A DNA stretch of 64,000 bases. Source: Chloranthus sessilifolius. Its lineage: Eukaryota > Streptophyta > Magnoliopsida > Chloranthales > Chloranthaceae. The stretch covers positions 66,125,597-66,189,596 of the forward strand of contig CM037590.1 in NCBI GenBank assembly GCA_021018995.1, written 5' to 3'. A model generated the notes under the pieces. The model was not told the DNA's origin. It worked only from the letters and a program-made list of their open reading frames with translations, and did not search any database. The translations under genes were made by a program, and so were the position numbers. This document shows, in pieces, positions 22,250 through 34,600 of this stretch (position 1 is its first letter; each line of letters opens with the position of its first letter).

Positions 22250-25200
22250 AGTCAACACTGGAGAACTCGTGATTTTAAGTCGAGAGCATCATCGTTGTTG
22301 TATATATGTCGGGATTAAGTTTTATAACTTAATTTCATATTACTCTTTGTTGAGATTGTGCCATGAATTCTATTGACAGTACTAATTAGCAGGTTGAACT
22401 ATACGCCAATTTTTTCTAGGGTTACTGAGGGTATTTTCATTATATTCTATATTGGGCGATTATATTTTGTATTAGATATAAACTCTAATTATAAATTAGA
22501 GTTATATTAAAGGAAACTCAATTTCTGGATTGAGTGAGGTGAGATCTGAGAGATTTATAACCCTAGTTTTCACAGATTAGTGAAAGGACTCAGCATCACC
22601 CTTTGATGTAGGTAAATTGCCAAACCACATAAATCTTGTATTTGTGTTTTGCTTGTTGTGTGTGTTATTTGATTGTCATAATTTCTACACTCTTATAATT
22701 AGTTATTGGAATGAATCTAATGTTACTTAGGGTAATAAAATAAAATCACTTTATTATGTACGTATACATGTATAACTATATATATGTGTGTGTGTGTGTG
22801 TGAGGTCCCGGAATGGACACATGTTAGTTTCAAAGTTTAAAGTAAAAGTAGTGAGTCAAAAGTAAATGCAAGTTAATAATTTAACTCTCTCCTACGTCTT
22901 GTCTGCTTTCTCTCTCTACAGTCGGCAAAGAAGGTATTAATGAGCAACTAGTGTCGTCGATCCCCTCTTTCTCTCCTCTGTATAAACATGAAATAGTTGT
23001 TGATTCCAAATTTAAAGGGAAGGGGGGGGGGATTTTTTAAGTGAGGTGACTATAACAGTAGTACTTAGGGCTGCAATCTAGTCGAGTCAATCCCGAGCCA
23101 AGGTTAGCTCTAGCACAACTCTATCTTATAGAAGCTCTCGCAAGGCTCTATCTTATAGAACCAGAGCTCTAGCTCCGCTCTATACTTTTCAAGCTTAAAA
23201 CTTCTGAGCTCTAGCTTGGCTCTATCAAGCTCAATTCGAGCTTGAGCCAAGTAAATTTTATTATAATTTTTGTGTTTCTGTTAGTTGGTGGTTATGTAAT
23301 GGAAGATGGTAACGTTGGCGGTAGGTTTTGATATGGAATGGTGATAGTTTTTGTGATAGTGATTGTGATTGGTGCTTCTTGAGATGAAGATGATGGTTTC
23401 ACGTGGTGGCTGTTGAGTTGGTGATGGTGATTATACACAGGTGTACGCCTGTGAAAGAGATTGAGAGCTCCGGTGACTTTAGAGAGTTGAGAGAGAGAGA
23501 GAGAGGCAACACTAGAGAACTCATGATTTTAAGTCAATCCGGGCTTGACATGTAATATGAGATGTGGTGTGTATTTTACTTAACTACTAGCACACCCAAT
23601 TGGATAAAAGGGGTGCCCTATGGGTGCTACTAGAAATGGTACTATCCTATCAATCTACAGGTGTTAACATTTTTGGGTGCACCTGGCCTCAGACTACCTG
23701 GCACAACCAGGTCGTCAGGTCTCAATCAACTAGTTGACTAACACAAAAGGAGGGGCAGGTGTTACAGTGGGATTACGGTAGCTGGTTTCGAACGTTAAAG
23801 TTGACGTTGGGATCACATCTTTATGTCGTGGTTTCACTAGGAATAGTTGTGACCGACATGCGATAGCTGCTCAGTATTGCCTGACAATCTTTGTTTCTCT
23901 CTTTCTTTATTATTTTTTGAAAAATATTTTACTTTATTTTTACAAAGATTAATAAAAAAGGAAAAAAAAAAAAGTCTCTCTCTCTTGCTCAATAATGCCT
24001 GCCTGACATCCTATTCTTCTGCCACAAATTTTTGATTTTTTTAATCTGTTTCAACTTCCAAGTTCCAACTTTGAATTGCTATGGACATTATTGTATATTT
24101 GAGAAGCTGACATGTACAAATGCCATGCGCCTTTATAGCTACACATGTTTTTAATAGGGCGGCGACATTTACAAAAGTCGGGAACCTTTATAACTAGACA
24201 GGTTTTTAAAAGGACATCGATATGTACAAATTTTAGGAGCCCTTATAACTGCACACGTTTTAAAAAGGGCAGCTATACCTATGCATATCGGCTCTCCATG
24301 GACCGATACCGATACTAGCTTGACACCTTGGTGTAGTGGTTGTGGGGTTGGTGATGGTTTGTACACATAAGTACTTTTATGAGAGAGATTGAGAGCGCCG
24401 GTGACTTCAGAGAGTGGATAGAGAGAGCTTGCAACGAGAGAGAGAGAGAGAGAGAGAGTGTGTGTGTGTGTGAAGAGAGTCAATACTAGAGAACTCGTGA
24501 TTTTAAGTCGAGAGCATCATCGATGCTGTATATATGCCGAGATTAAGTTTTATAACTTAATTTTCATATTACTCTTTGTTGAGATTGTGCCTTGAATTTT
24601 GTTGACAGTACTGATCAACAGGTTGAATTGTACGCCGATTTTTTCTAGGGTTATTGAGAGTATTTTCATCATATTCTATAATGGGCGATTATATTTTTTA
24701 TTAGATATAAACTTTAATTATAAATTAGAGTTATATTAAAGGAAACTCGATTTCTGTATTGAGTGAGGTGAGATCTGAGAGATTTGTAGCCCTAGTTTCC
24801 ACAGATTAGTGAAAGGACTCAGCATCACCCGTTGATGTAGGTAACTTGCCAAACCACATAAATCTTGTATTTGTTTTTTGCTTGTTGTGATTGTGTTATT
24901 TGATTGCCATAATTTCTACACTCTTATAATTAGTTACTAGAACGAATCTAATGTTACGTAGGGTAAAATAAAATCACTTTATTATGTATGTATACATGCA
25001 TAACTATATATATATGTGTGTGTGTGTGTGTGATGTCCTGGAAAGGACACGTGTTAGTTTCAAAGTTTAAATGCAAGTTAATAATTTATGTTAGTAAAAG
25101 TGGCGAGTCAAAAGTAAATGCAAGTTAATAATTTAACTCTCTCCTACATCTTGTCCGCTTTCTCTCTCTACAATTGGCGAAGAAGGTATTAACGAGCAAA

Positions 25201-25744
25201 TAGTGTCGTCGATCCCCTCTTTCTCTCCTCTGTATAAATAGGAAAGAGTAGTTGTTTCCAAATTTAAAGGTAGGGAGGGGGGGTTTAAGTGAGGTGACTA
25301 TAACATAAAAGTGTATGACAGTAGTACTTAGGGCTGCAATCTAGTCGAGTCGAACCCGAGCCAAGTTTAGCTCTAGCACAGCTCTATCTTATAGAACCTC
25401 TAGCAAGGCTCTATCTTATAGAACCAGAGCTCTAGCTCCGCTCTATGCTTTTCAAGCCTGAAACTTCTGAGCTCTAGCTCGGCTCTATCGAGCTCAATTC
25501 GAGCTTGAGCCAAGTAAATTTTATTATAATTTTTGTGTTTCTGGTAGTTGGTGGTTCTATAATGGAAGATGGTAACGTTGGTGGTAGGTTTTGATATGGA
25601 ATGGTGATAGTGATTGTGATGGTGCTTCTTGAGATGAAGATGATGGTTGCACGTGGTGGCTGTGGAGTTGGTGATGGTGATTGTACACAGGTGTAATCCT
25701 GTGAAAGAGATTGAGAGCTCCGGTGACTTTAGAGACTCTAGAGA

Positions 25745-25790
<46 letters not shown>
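21316..25790. repeat. two tandem units of about 2.2 kb
   Basis: Unit A spans 21316-23531 and unit B 23532-25790. Both begin AGTCAATCCGGGCTT and share, in order: CCCAATTGGATAAAAGGGGT, GGTTTCGAACGTTAAAGTTG, TATATGTGTGTGTG, the GCAAGTTAATAATTTAACTC box, a CTCTAGC/GAGCTC-rich stretch and a GGTGACTTTAGAGAG end with (GA)n. Differences are scattered substitutions and small indels. Unit B contains AGGGGCAGGTGTTACA at about 23752-23768, which looks like the outer edge of a minus-strand LTR (TGTAACACC when read in reverse); the same edge is partly deleted in unit A. No gene is supported in either unit. Confidence 0.85.
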
Positions 25791-25794
<4 letters not shown>

Positions 25795-25799
25795 GCGAG

Positions 25800-25985
25800 T
25801 TTCAAAGTTTAAAGTAAAAGTGGTCTTCAACCCTTAGTTATCTTAAATAAATGCAAGTTAAAAATAAATGCAAGTCAACAATTTAACTGTCGCCTGCGTC
25901 TTGTCCGCTTTTCTCTCTACAGTCGAAGAATAAGGTATTAACAAGCAAAGAGTGTCACCGATCCCCTCTATCTCTTCTCTGCGCC
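25800..25985. repeat. partial third copy of the tandem unit
   Basis: TTTCAAAGTTTAAAGTAAAA to CGATCCCCTCT matches the interior of unit A at about 22831-22983 and of unit B at about 25058-25232. It joins directly to the (GA)n that ends unit B, so a (GA)n tract is the junction. Confidence 0.78.
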
Positions 25986-26357
25986 CTCCCTCCCTGAATA
26001 CCAACTGACCAAAATCTCTTATTCATAAAAAAAATAAAAAAGAATGACCAAAATCTTTGAATCAATCATTCTATTCGCTTAAGTTATATGGAGTAGTCTT
26101 TGAAAAAATATAGAATATGTGAAATGATTTGAGTTAGATCCAAGGTTAATTGTACTTATTTTATTTTGGATTGTATTTATGCAATCAGATGGTTAATGAA
26201 AATGCTTTTTTCTGCAAAGTGTTTTTCGCAATCCAATGACTAATCTCGATTGGTTTCTGCAATCTGATGGCGAGAGAGAAGGCAACAATCTCTAATATTT
26301 TTCCTTTATCTCGTGAGGAAAATTTTCGGCTTAGCGTTAGCGTCTGGGTCAGCTCAT

Positions 26358-26360
<3 letters not shown>

Positions 26361-26412
<52 letters not shown>
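26361..26412. repeat. (GA)n microsatellite
   Basis: Twenty-six uninterrupted GA units. Similar runs occur at about 22204-22246, 24434-24460 and 25748-25790. The rest of 25986-26500 shows no feature. Confidence 0.95.
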
Positions 26413-26415
<3 letters not shown>

Positions 26416-26499
26416 GGAGGCATGATTTTTATCTCAGCTAGAAAAATGGTGAGGAGAGATATTTTCATTTTTTTAATAAACAGAGACGTGCAAACATAG

Positions 26500-26795
26500 T
26501 GACAAATTTCGTTTTTGGCAACATTTCGGGAGGGGGTCATTTCGAATAAATTTCGGGGAGTATAAAAAATATGAAATATAAATTATATTTAAACTTCATA
26601 AAAAAATTATTTATTATTTAAAAAATGACAAAAATTAGAAAAGATTTATTAATATCGGTGAAATTTTGCCGAAATTAATGAAATTTCAGAGAAATCATCG
26701 AAAGTTTCGCTCGACTCCTGTTTCAGTAAATTTCGAAGAAATTTCAGAGAAATTTATCATTATATGCGCAAATTCTAAATTTTCGAAACCAAGGG
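26500..26795. repeat. TTTCG-word MITE-like element
   Basis: Two arms rich in AAATTTCG/CGAAATTT variants (ACAAATTTCGTTTTTGG at the left; AAATTTCGAAGAAATTTCAG and AATTTTCGAAACCAAG at the right) flank an AT-only core. The layout matches the word-type hAT-like elements elsewhere in the window. The target duplication is uncertain, so the ends are approximate. Confidence 0.5.
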
Positions 26796-27587
26796 TGACC
26801 ACTCAAATCAAATCGTCATTATTCTAGTTATGTTAAACTCCACGTGTCACTACATGATGGGTGGAACACAAATTAAATATGCATTAGAAGTTTTAAACTC
26901 ATTTTTCCCTTTTTCTTAAACATAGATATATATGTATATGGTTAAAGGGTCCCTACACTAGTGAGGCATCGTTTAATTGTTGAACTAGTGCCCGGATCAT
27001 GTGCCACATCGAATATGATTCAAAAAAAGTACTCATTTTAGGATCATGGATCACATACCATGTGACATGTGATGTAAAAAAATTATCGTTGACAACCCTA
27101 ATTTTAGCTGAATCCAACTCTAGCTTGGCTCACTCTATGTTGGTTTGATACCTTAGTCGGACTTGACATTTTTCTTGTTCTTTAACCATACATCATTTGA
27201 CAAAGAAGACTCATTTTGTAAAAACTCTCCAAATTTGAAACCCTAATAAAAAAAATACAAATTTTGCACAGAAATTGCAAAACCTTAACCTCAAGAAGAT
27301 TTCAAAGTTTGAGAAAGAAAGAAAAGATGAAGAAGAAAAAATTGCGGAGATATGACAGACAGAGAAGAATGCCTATTCGCACAGGAAAGGAAAGGAAAGG
27401 AAAGGCACCTTTATAGCATGACCAAATTGCGATTGAAGCGGTCGCTGATTGACTCTCAACAACTAGCCGTAATACTAAAATCATCTAAATGCCATAATAA
27501 ATACCAAAATATAAAATAGTATAGCAATCGCTATTCTATATTAGGGTTTTACTTCTTACATGTCACCTCTGTATTTCTTGAGATTTA
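26796..27587. other. non-coding DNA upstream of the Tourist MITE
   Basis: No gene is supported. A stretch near 27370-27410 repeats GGAAA five times. TTA at 27585-27587 is the left target duplicate of the next element. Confidence 0.4.
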
Positions 27588-27910
27588 GGGTACGTTCGTT
27601 TCAATGTAAAAGGGGGATATTACATGTAAAGCTTGTAATATCACCCCAACAGCTCTATTTTTTACACCAAAAGTTGTTTGCTTCATCGTAATTTTTTTGA
27701 CTTATAAGGGTGATGGCTCGTAATATTGAAATATTACTTGCAAAAGTAAAAAGCAAACCCCAAAGGCTCTATTTTTTACAAAAAGTGAACTTTACACCAA
27801 AATTTTATGGTGAAACAAAACATGTATTTTACATGAGAAAAAGTAAAATTATATGTAATCCAATCAGTATCATTTTACAGGGAACCAATTACAATGAACC
27901 AAACGTACCC
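27588..27910. mobile_element. Tourist-like (PIF/Harbinger) MITE, 323 bp
   Basis: The left terminus is GGGTACGTTCGTTTCAATGT. The right terminus read in reverse is GGGTACGTTTGGTTCATTGT. It is flanked by TTA on both sides (27585-27587, 27911-27913). A 3-bp TTA duplication plus a GGG-start TIR containing GTTTGGTTC defines Tourist-type MITEs mobilised by PIF/Harbinger transposases. It lies about 740 bp upstream of the CLPP6 start codon, within possible promoter range. Confidence 0.85.
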
Positions 27911-27913
27911 TTA

Positions 27914-28650
27914 AGAAAAAAATGCCTTTTTTGCTGATAGTGTGGCTCTCATACCCTTATTAAACTTATTTTATTATTTATTTATTATAGTAAAAAATTG
28001 ATTTACAGAAGTAAAATTGTAAAATAAAACAGATAAAGTCAAGAAATTCAAAAATAAGGGTATTTTAGATATTTCAGAGGTTTGGGATGTTTTGTGGTAA
28101 CAACTTGGCTTTGAGCCGTCTGTTTATGCAAGATATGAAATTATTAGGGCATTTATGCAAAAGATCAAACTATGAGAGCCGAAACTACAAATTGCGCTTG
28201 ATTTTAAACCCGTCGCCACTGATCGCGCATGGAAAGCACTATTTGCACCACTGAAACTCTAAAAGGACATGGTGAATGCTCTTAGGCTTTCGTGGGTGCA
28301 AATAGATCAATCCAACAGTAAAAAAAAAGTATGATAAAAAACGAAACCCTCTCTGAACTCGCTCCGCTTCACCCCTGCAGAAAATGTGACTCTCTCTCTC
28401 TCTCTCTAACTCTCACATTAAGTGGTTTTCTGTATTAATTTCCACTAAATGGAAAGAAATAGCTAATAAAATGTAGATTTAATTCTATTTCCCTTTCTTT
28501 TAATTTTTATTTTTATTTTTCCTCCCTTTTTAATCCCCCCTTTTTTTTTTCTTTCAATATATATATATATATATTACATTAATCATTTATTTATTCTCAA
28601 TATATTTACAACCGCAACCCTTCTCTATCTGTGCAGATTTACTAGCAAAT
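27914..28650 (+). promoter_or_regulatory. presumed promoter and 5' leader of CLPP6
   Basis: This region is placed by position. It contains a (CT)n pyrimidine patch at about 28389-28407, of the kind common near plant transcription starts. The CTCTGAACTCGCTCCGCTTC stretch at about 28352 could be transcribed leader. TCTATCTGTGCAG ending at 28636 looks like a splice acceptor, so a 5' UTR intron is possible. I cannot place the transcription start. Confidence 0.4.
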
Positions 28651-31600
28651 ATGGTGGTATCCATGGCTATATCTACTGCTTTTAATCCATCGCCCCTTTA
28701 TCCCAACTCTGTTTCCTTGAAATCACCCACTCGCAGGTACTTTTAATTTTAAATTTCTCTCACTTTTAGTTTTTCATCACAGAATTGTATTTTAGTTTTT
28801 CTAAATTCTATGTTATTTTCATTTCTAGATGCTCAGCCAAATCTGTTCTATCAGCCTTGCCCAATTCCCATGGTAAGTTTTTCGTTATATTTTGAAAAAA
28901 TTATGTCAATATTCTTAGGCGAATTCATTGTTGAAGTGCTCAGCAAAATGTGGTAATTTTTCGTTGAATGAAATTATTTTATTGTTTTCTAATTTGGGTG
29001 TCGGATATTTTGCCTCCACGACAATGGAATTTATATGTCAAGACTAAATTTTTTACTTGATTTCACTTTAAATCAAAATCTCGTTTGAGGGGTTTGGATT
29101 ATAACTTATGGATTTGTTGAGTTATAAGAATATTTGGGTGTTTGGAACTGTGACTGGTCGTTTCAGAAGTTACACAAATCAACTTGGTTTCATCAAGTTT
29201 GAACTTTTTTTTAAAACTGTGTTTTATCAAAGATCATTAAATGGTTTATTGACTCTTCCGTGAGAAGACTCAAATGCCAATTCCGAATTGATCTCAAGTT
29301 ATTTTAGCATTGAAAGAGTTGTCATGGAACAGTTTGAATGTGTGTGCACCAGGGATTTAAAGACCGAAATATATATCGGCATATCGGTCGGGTTTGGGAT
29401 ATATCGGACAAGTATTGGCCACATATCGGCCAAACTGGCCAACATTAAAGTACCTTGTTTAATTTTTTTTTTGGAATATTATAAACAATGAAATAATAAT
29501 TTTTTTGCCAAAAGGGCTTTTTGATATTTTATCCAGTTCATATCGGATGCTTATTGGCCGATATGACCATGGTTTAAAATACTAATTTTTCGATACGTAT
29601 TGTCCGATACATATAGGTTCCAGACAATTCGTCCAATACATTCCTTAATATTTGTAATGCACCGGTACGATACATTCAAAGTATTGGGCCACTGACCTTC
29701 AAAATCGATACATATTGGACGATATTTACATTTGTTCAAAATTTTGAACTATGGATATGACCTAATATGGGCCGATATTTGACCTATTTGACATAGATAT
29801 TTGACCCCATATTGGGGTGGGGTGTATATCGTATAGGATGGGGCCTAACCAGATACATATCAGCCGATACATCTCGGATATGGCTGATATTTAAAACCAT
29901 GGTGTGCATGCGTGAGTGCATTGAGCGTGCTTGGGCGTCTGTGTTTGCATGCGTATGGGCTGGCAGGTGATGTGTTCGTGTGCACCTGGACGGGTACGCA
30001 CGCAAGTGTGCTTGTGTGGATGAGGATGTTTTCACCCTCCAATCCTCCATTAAATAATATGATGGTACCTTTTCTTGGGTCTTACCACCATTGTAAAATT
30101 TATGTTATAGACTTGGTATAAGGCACCTTACCCAAGGACCAGCTCAGTGCTCAGTTTTGCCTTTAAAAACGTGCTGGCATTTGAGTTCCAACTCTGTGAA
30201 ATGTCAAAAGTAAACTTTCACTATTTGCATGCTCATAAATAGCTGTGGTTCCTGAGGCTTGACCATTTGGATAGGAGATTGACCCGAGCGCTGCCACTAG
30301 CGCTCGGGTAAGATACCTATACCGGCTTTTTTGCTACAATATAGTTTCCACATATACCTATGGCATTTTAAGTTTGAATGCGTGATATTACACCCCTATA
30401 ATATAGCCTCTTTACTATATGGGACCAACTTTCATACCCGAATCTGGTTTCGTATGAGGCTTGGAAACCGGACTCAATGAAGGGCCATGTTGGAGTCGGC
30501 TTAAACCTGGTTGAGTGTTTGATCGAGGTTTACTTCTATAAAAGCTTGCTCCATTAACTCTTTTTTTTACTTGAAGTTTCGAGTTGTTTTGTCACTATTG
30601 GACTGAACTCATCGACTATATCAGCTTTCTTTTAGTGTTTGAACTAATTTTTTGAGCACTCATTCCAGTTTTTCGGAAATAAACGTATGACTAATTGACA
30701 ATTCCGAAAAGTCAATGACTAATAGACAACTATGGTCAGCCACAACCCTGTCTGATTTTGTCTTTGGGTCATTGTATCTATTTGATATACATTAGATGAG
30801 ATGATCACTTGTACTTAACTGTTAAATCATTTACAGGGTTATCTGGTAGAATCCATGGCTTATCTTCAAATCTTTCTGAGCAGGTTCATCACCATAGTGA
30901 ATACAGGTATTTTCTTTGATCTCATAAAAGGCTATTCATTTCCTTAGATTTGATAAATACATAGTAACCTTCATAGAAATTAACTTGATGTAAGGTAACT
31001 TGATTGAGATTAAGGACATAGTTTTAAGAGGCGCTTGCCTCGAGGCGAGGCTGAGATGCATGCTCCCAACAACTCACAAAAAAATGTTTATTTTTATAAA
31101 AAGTAGTTTTTTATTTTATAAAATTTACAGTTGATTTCGTTTGTAGTTGGGGTGTGATCATAGCTTTAGGATTTCATGCTGATTGAACTTAAAATGATAA
31201 CTTTGGAAAGTTTGGGCTCTTAGGTACATTTTTCAGCATTTTTAGTGTTATCATGCATATCCGAACATGTTCATCCATTTCCATTTTCTGATTTTTTTCG
31301 TTAAATTTAATGAATCAGGCTAATTAGATAATGAATTGCTTCTATCAAGGAACAAAAAACAGCTTAAAGAAAAATCTAATGTAGTCATATAGTTGTAGGT
31401 CTATATCATTGTATGCCATATAATTGTAGATACAATATCATTTATGAATTATCATCATTAACAGCACCCCGCACCCGATCTTTTAATCTAATCACATATC
31501 TTTTTGACCTAATGCTTTTTGAATTATTCAACCTCTCATTCTATATTTCTAATTAGCTAAAACAATCCAAAAATTGCTAACTTCCAGTCCTATCAATTAC

Positions 31601-34600
31601 AAATGTTATCGGCTTTTTCTGTAATTCACTATGAACTTTCTAGATTCCATTAACCCTTAAATAAAAATCTCCTGTTGTCAAAGGCACATAATTAAATGTT
31701 CTTGTGCTACAAATAAATAAGAAAAGTCCTTGTGCTACCTATGACCCTAGATTGCATCAACATTTGTTCTGCTAGGTCCCAGACTTCTATTTGTTATTTT
31801 AGATATCCTAGACTTCCAATTTTGGGCTCTTAGGCGCATTTTAATATGTGTACAAGAGCAATATTCTCTGATGTGACTCTGCAATGGTTGTTTATGTTTA
31901 GTCTTATTTTCTCTGAGGTAGAAACTGCCTCTACATGCTCCTTAGTAAGGGACAAGTGGTCCAGTTCTGAGTCTTCTGATAGGGGGGTTCCTATTATAAA
32001 ACCGAAAGTGGGTATCACTTCCTACCAATGTTGTCAAATGGCATACCAAATAGCTTATGCGATTTGGCATAATTATATAAGCGATGACATACTTTTTTTC
32101 TTTTGGAAAATCTACTATATAGAAAAATAGAAAAGATTATAAAACTTATAAATAAATAAAAAGTTGTAGAAATTAGAAAACTATTAGATGTAGTAATTTA
32201 GATCGAATTTCATTATAAATTTATTAACTAGTTGTCTAGTATATAATTCATCATTAGTATTCCTGACATGTTTAACTTTGTATGAGAAAAGGTAGGAAAA
32301 AACATTAATCTTAAATCTTGAATTTCTTTATTCTTGATAAAATTTGAAAAAAGACTTTTATGCTTCTTTGTATTTGGTACTTGAAAATAGTTGATTCTTT
32401 GACTAGATGGAAAGTTTGAAGAAAATGAGAGAGAGAGAGAGAGAGAGAGACGGAGGGAGCGAGAGAGAGAGAGAGCAATCACATATTTAAGCATTTTTTT
32501 TATAAACTTAGACGAGCTTTTTTTTTTTGTTGAAAATATGCCATGGCATACCGAGTATGCGATGTTTAGAAAATGGTAGCAATACACTTGCCACATTGAT
32601 TTGTGTTGTATTTGAAACTTGAAAATAGTTGGTTCTTTGACTAGATGGAAAGTTTGAAGAAAATGAGAGAGAGAGAGAGAGGAGCTTTTTTTGTTGAAAG
32701 TATGCCATGGCATACTGAGTATGCGATGTTTAGAAAATGGAAGTAATACACTTGCCACATTGATTCGTAGTTTGTTCCATAGTAAAATTTTCTGGTGCTT
32801 ACTGTGTTTGGTGTTACTTTTTATATTATTGATTTTTTTGTTTATATTAAATCATAGGGTTTGACCATGTATACAGCTATGGTGCAATTACAGAAGCAAA
32901 AAAGGGAAATCCACCTATGATGCCAGCTGTGATGACACCAGGAGGACCGTTAGATCTTTCATCTGTTCTATTCCGCAACCGTATAATCTTCATAGGGCAG
33001 CCGATTAACTCTCAAGTGGCACAACGTGTTATATCACAGCTTGTGACATTGGCAACGATTGATGAGGACGCAGATATTCTTGTAGTGTTACTTTTCATTT
33101 TTTATTTTGCTTTTGTCACATATTTAAAATTAGAATTCGAAACATAGAAGGTTTTAATTCAGATATTTTAAAAGTTAAATCCTTATACTTGTTCTATATC
33201 GATACTTGACAGGTATACCTGAATTGCCCTGGTGGAAGCACCTACTCTGTTTTGGCTATATATGACTGCATGTCTTGGGTAAGTTGCAATGCTCATCTTG
33301 TACATAAAACTTGGAAGCCAAACTATCAAATATTAAAGGCCAAACCTCACTTATGGTTGTTATGAATTTTAGCGTTATTATTATGTGGTCAAGTGATAGA
33401 ATATGAAATGCTGACTACCAAATATAAAACTGAAGTTACATTTTATGTATGGCAGTTGTAGTTTGATCCTTTTACGTTTCATATGTGGAAGAATAAATTT
33501 AATAACTGTTTTTCTCTTCCTGCCAAGTTTTCAAATCTCGGTAGTGGTCTGTGACTTGTATCTGAGACTGAGTTGACTCAAACGTGTCTGTTGACTTGTC
33601 CAAGTTGTTGTCAATATTTTGGTTTGTTGAGACTCATTATGATACATATCTTTATTGTAATGACAGTGACACCTACAACGGAAAAAAATTGAGGAATGGC
33701 TTTTGAGGTGGTTTGGACATGTTCATTGGAGGCTATAAGCAGAGCTTATACAAAGGGTTGAGACGCTACAAGCACAAGGAAGTAGGAGCAGAGTTACCAA
33801 GTCAGAATTTGAGAAAAACTCGGCAAGGCAAAAAAATGTGAAAAGGTCGGCAAAAATCGAAAAAAATCCGGAATCATTTGGAAAAAGTAATGGAAACATT
33901 TAAAAATGTTACAAAATAAATATTTTTTTGAAAAAATGAGAAAAAATATGGAAAAAATTTCATAGAAAAAGCATTAAACGTAAAAAGTATGATTTTTAAA
34001 AAAATACAAGTATCTTTGGAAGAAACGGGTTTTAAACTTTTTTCCACATTTTATTAAAAAAACTGCTGATTTTGGTAACTATAAGTAGGAGAAAAGGAAG
34101 ACCAGTGAAGACCTGGAGGGAAGCTATGAGAAGGGATTTGACGGATTGCGAAGTCACAGAGTTGTCACGGGGTAACTTTTTTTCGACACCCGTGCGGCGC
34201 CTCGCTGCCGCTACAGCGAGGCCAGCCTAATTCAGATACCAGTTTGTCACAAGGCATAACCTAACATTGGTTATCACGCCCGTGCCACATCTCGCTGCCG
34301 CGCGCAACGAGACCTCATATCCAACCATCACTCTGATACCACCCGCCTAGAGGACGGGAACTCCCGCGTCGTGGTTGCCTTCACTCGAGGCAAACCCACT
34401 CTATGCATTGTGTCTACTCGTGACACGCATGCCAGCACCTCAGTGCCCCTTGGCTTGTCCAGCTTCACCCTGTGCAGTGCACTAGTTCCTCGCTTAAGAC
34501 AAAGGCATGCCCCTCTTCATGCCATTCAAGCCAAGCAACGTGTGTGGTCCACGCGACCAGCACGCTAGGAGTAGCATGCGGCTCTTCATGCTCTCCAAAC

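Noticed and set aside
24169..24483. Minus-strand open frame of 104 codons in tandem unit B
   Set aside because: The equivalent position in unit A is not open, and the start is a (GA)n/(TG)n tract read as Ser-Leu and Thr-His.
28651..28662. Start of CLPP6 at 28663 instead of 28651
   Set aside because: Both ATGs are in frame and both leave a workable transit peptide. I kept the first ATG by convention; the second has the better context (CCATGGC), so it stays a real alternative.
29784..30121. Open frames on both strands in CLPP6 intron 2 near a TGTGTGCAT/CATGCGT stretch
   Set aside because: They are in a word-type MITE and its GC-richer flank, overlap each other, and have no family motif.
32228..32758. 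Minus-strand 176-codon frame in intron 3
   Set aside because: It is produced by the tandem duplication with (GA)n tracts; its sequence repeats itself and is Ser-Leu rich, with no domain.
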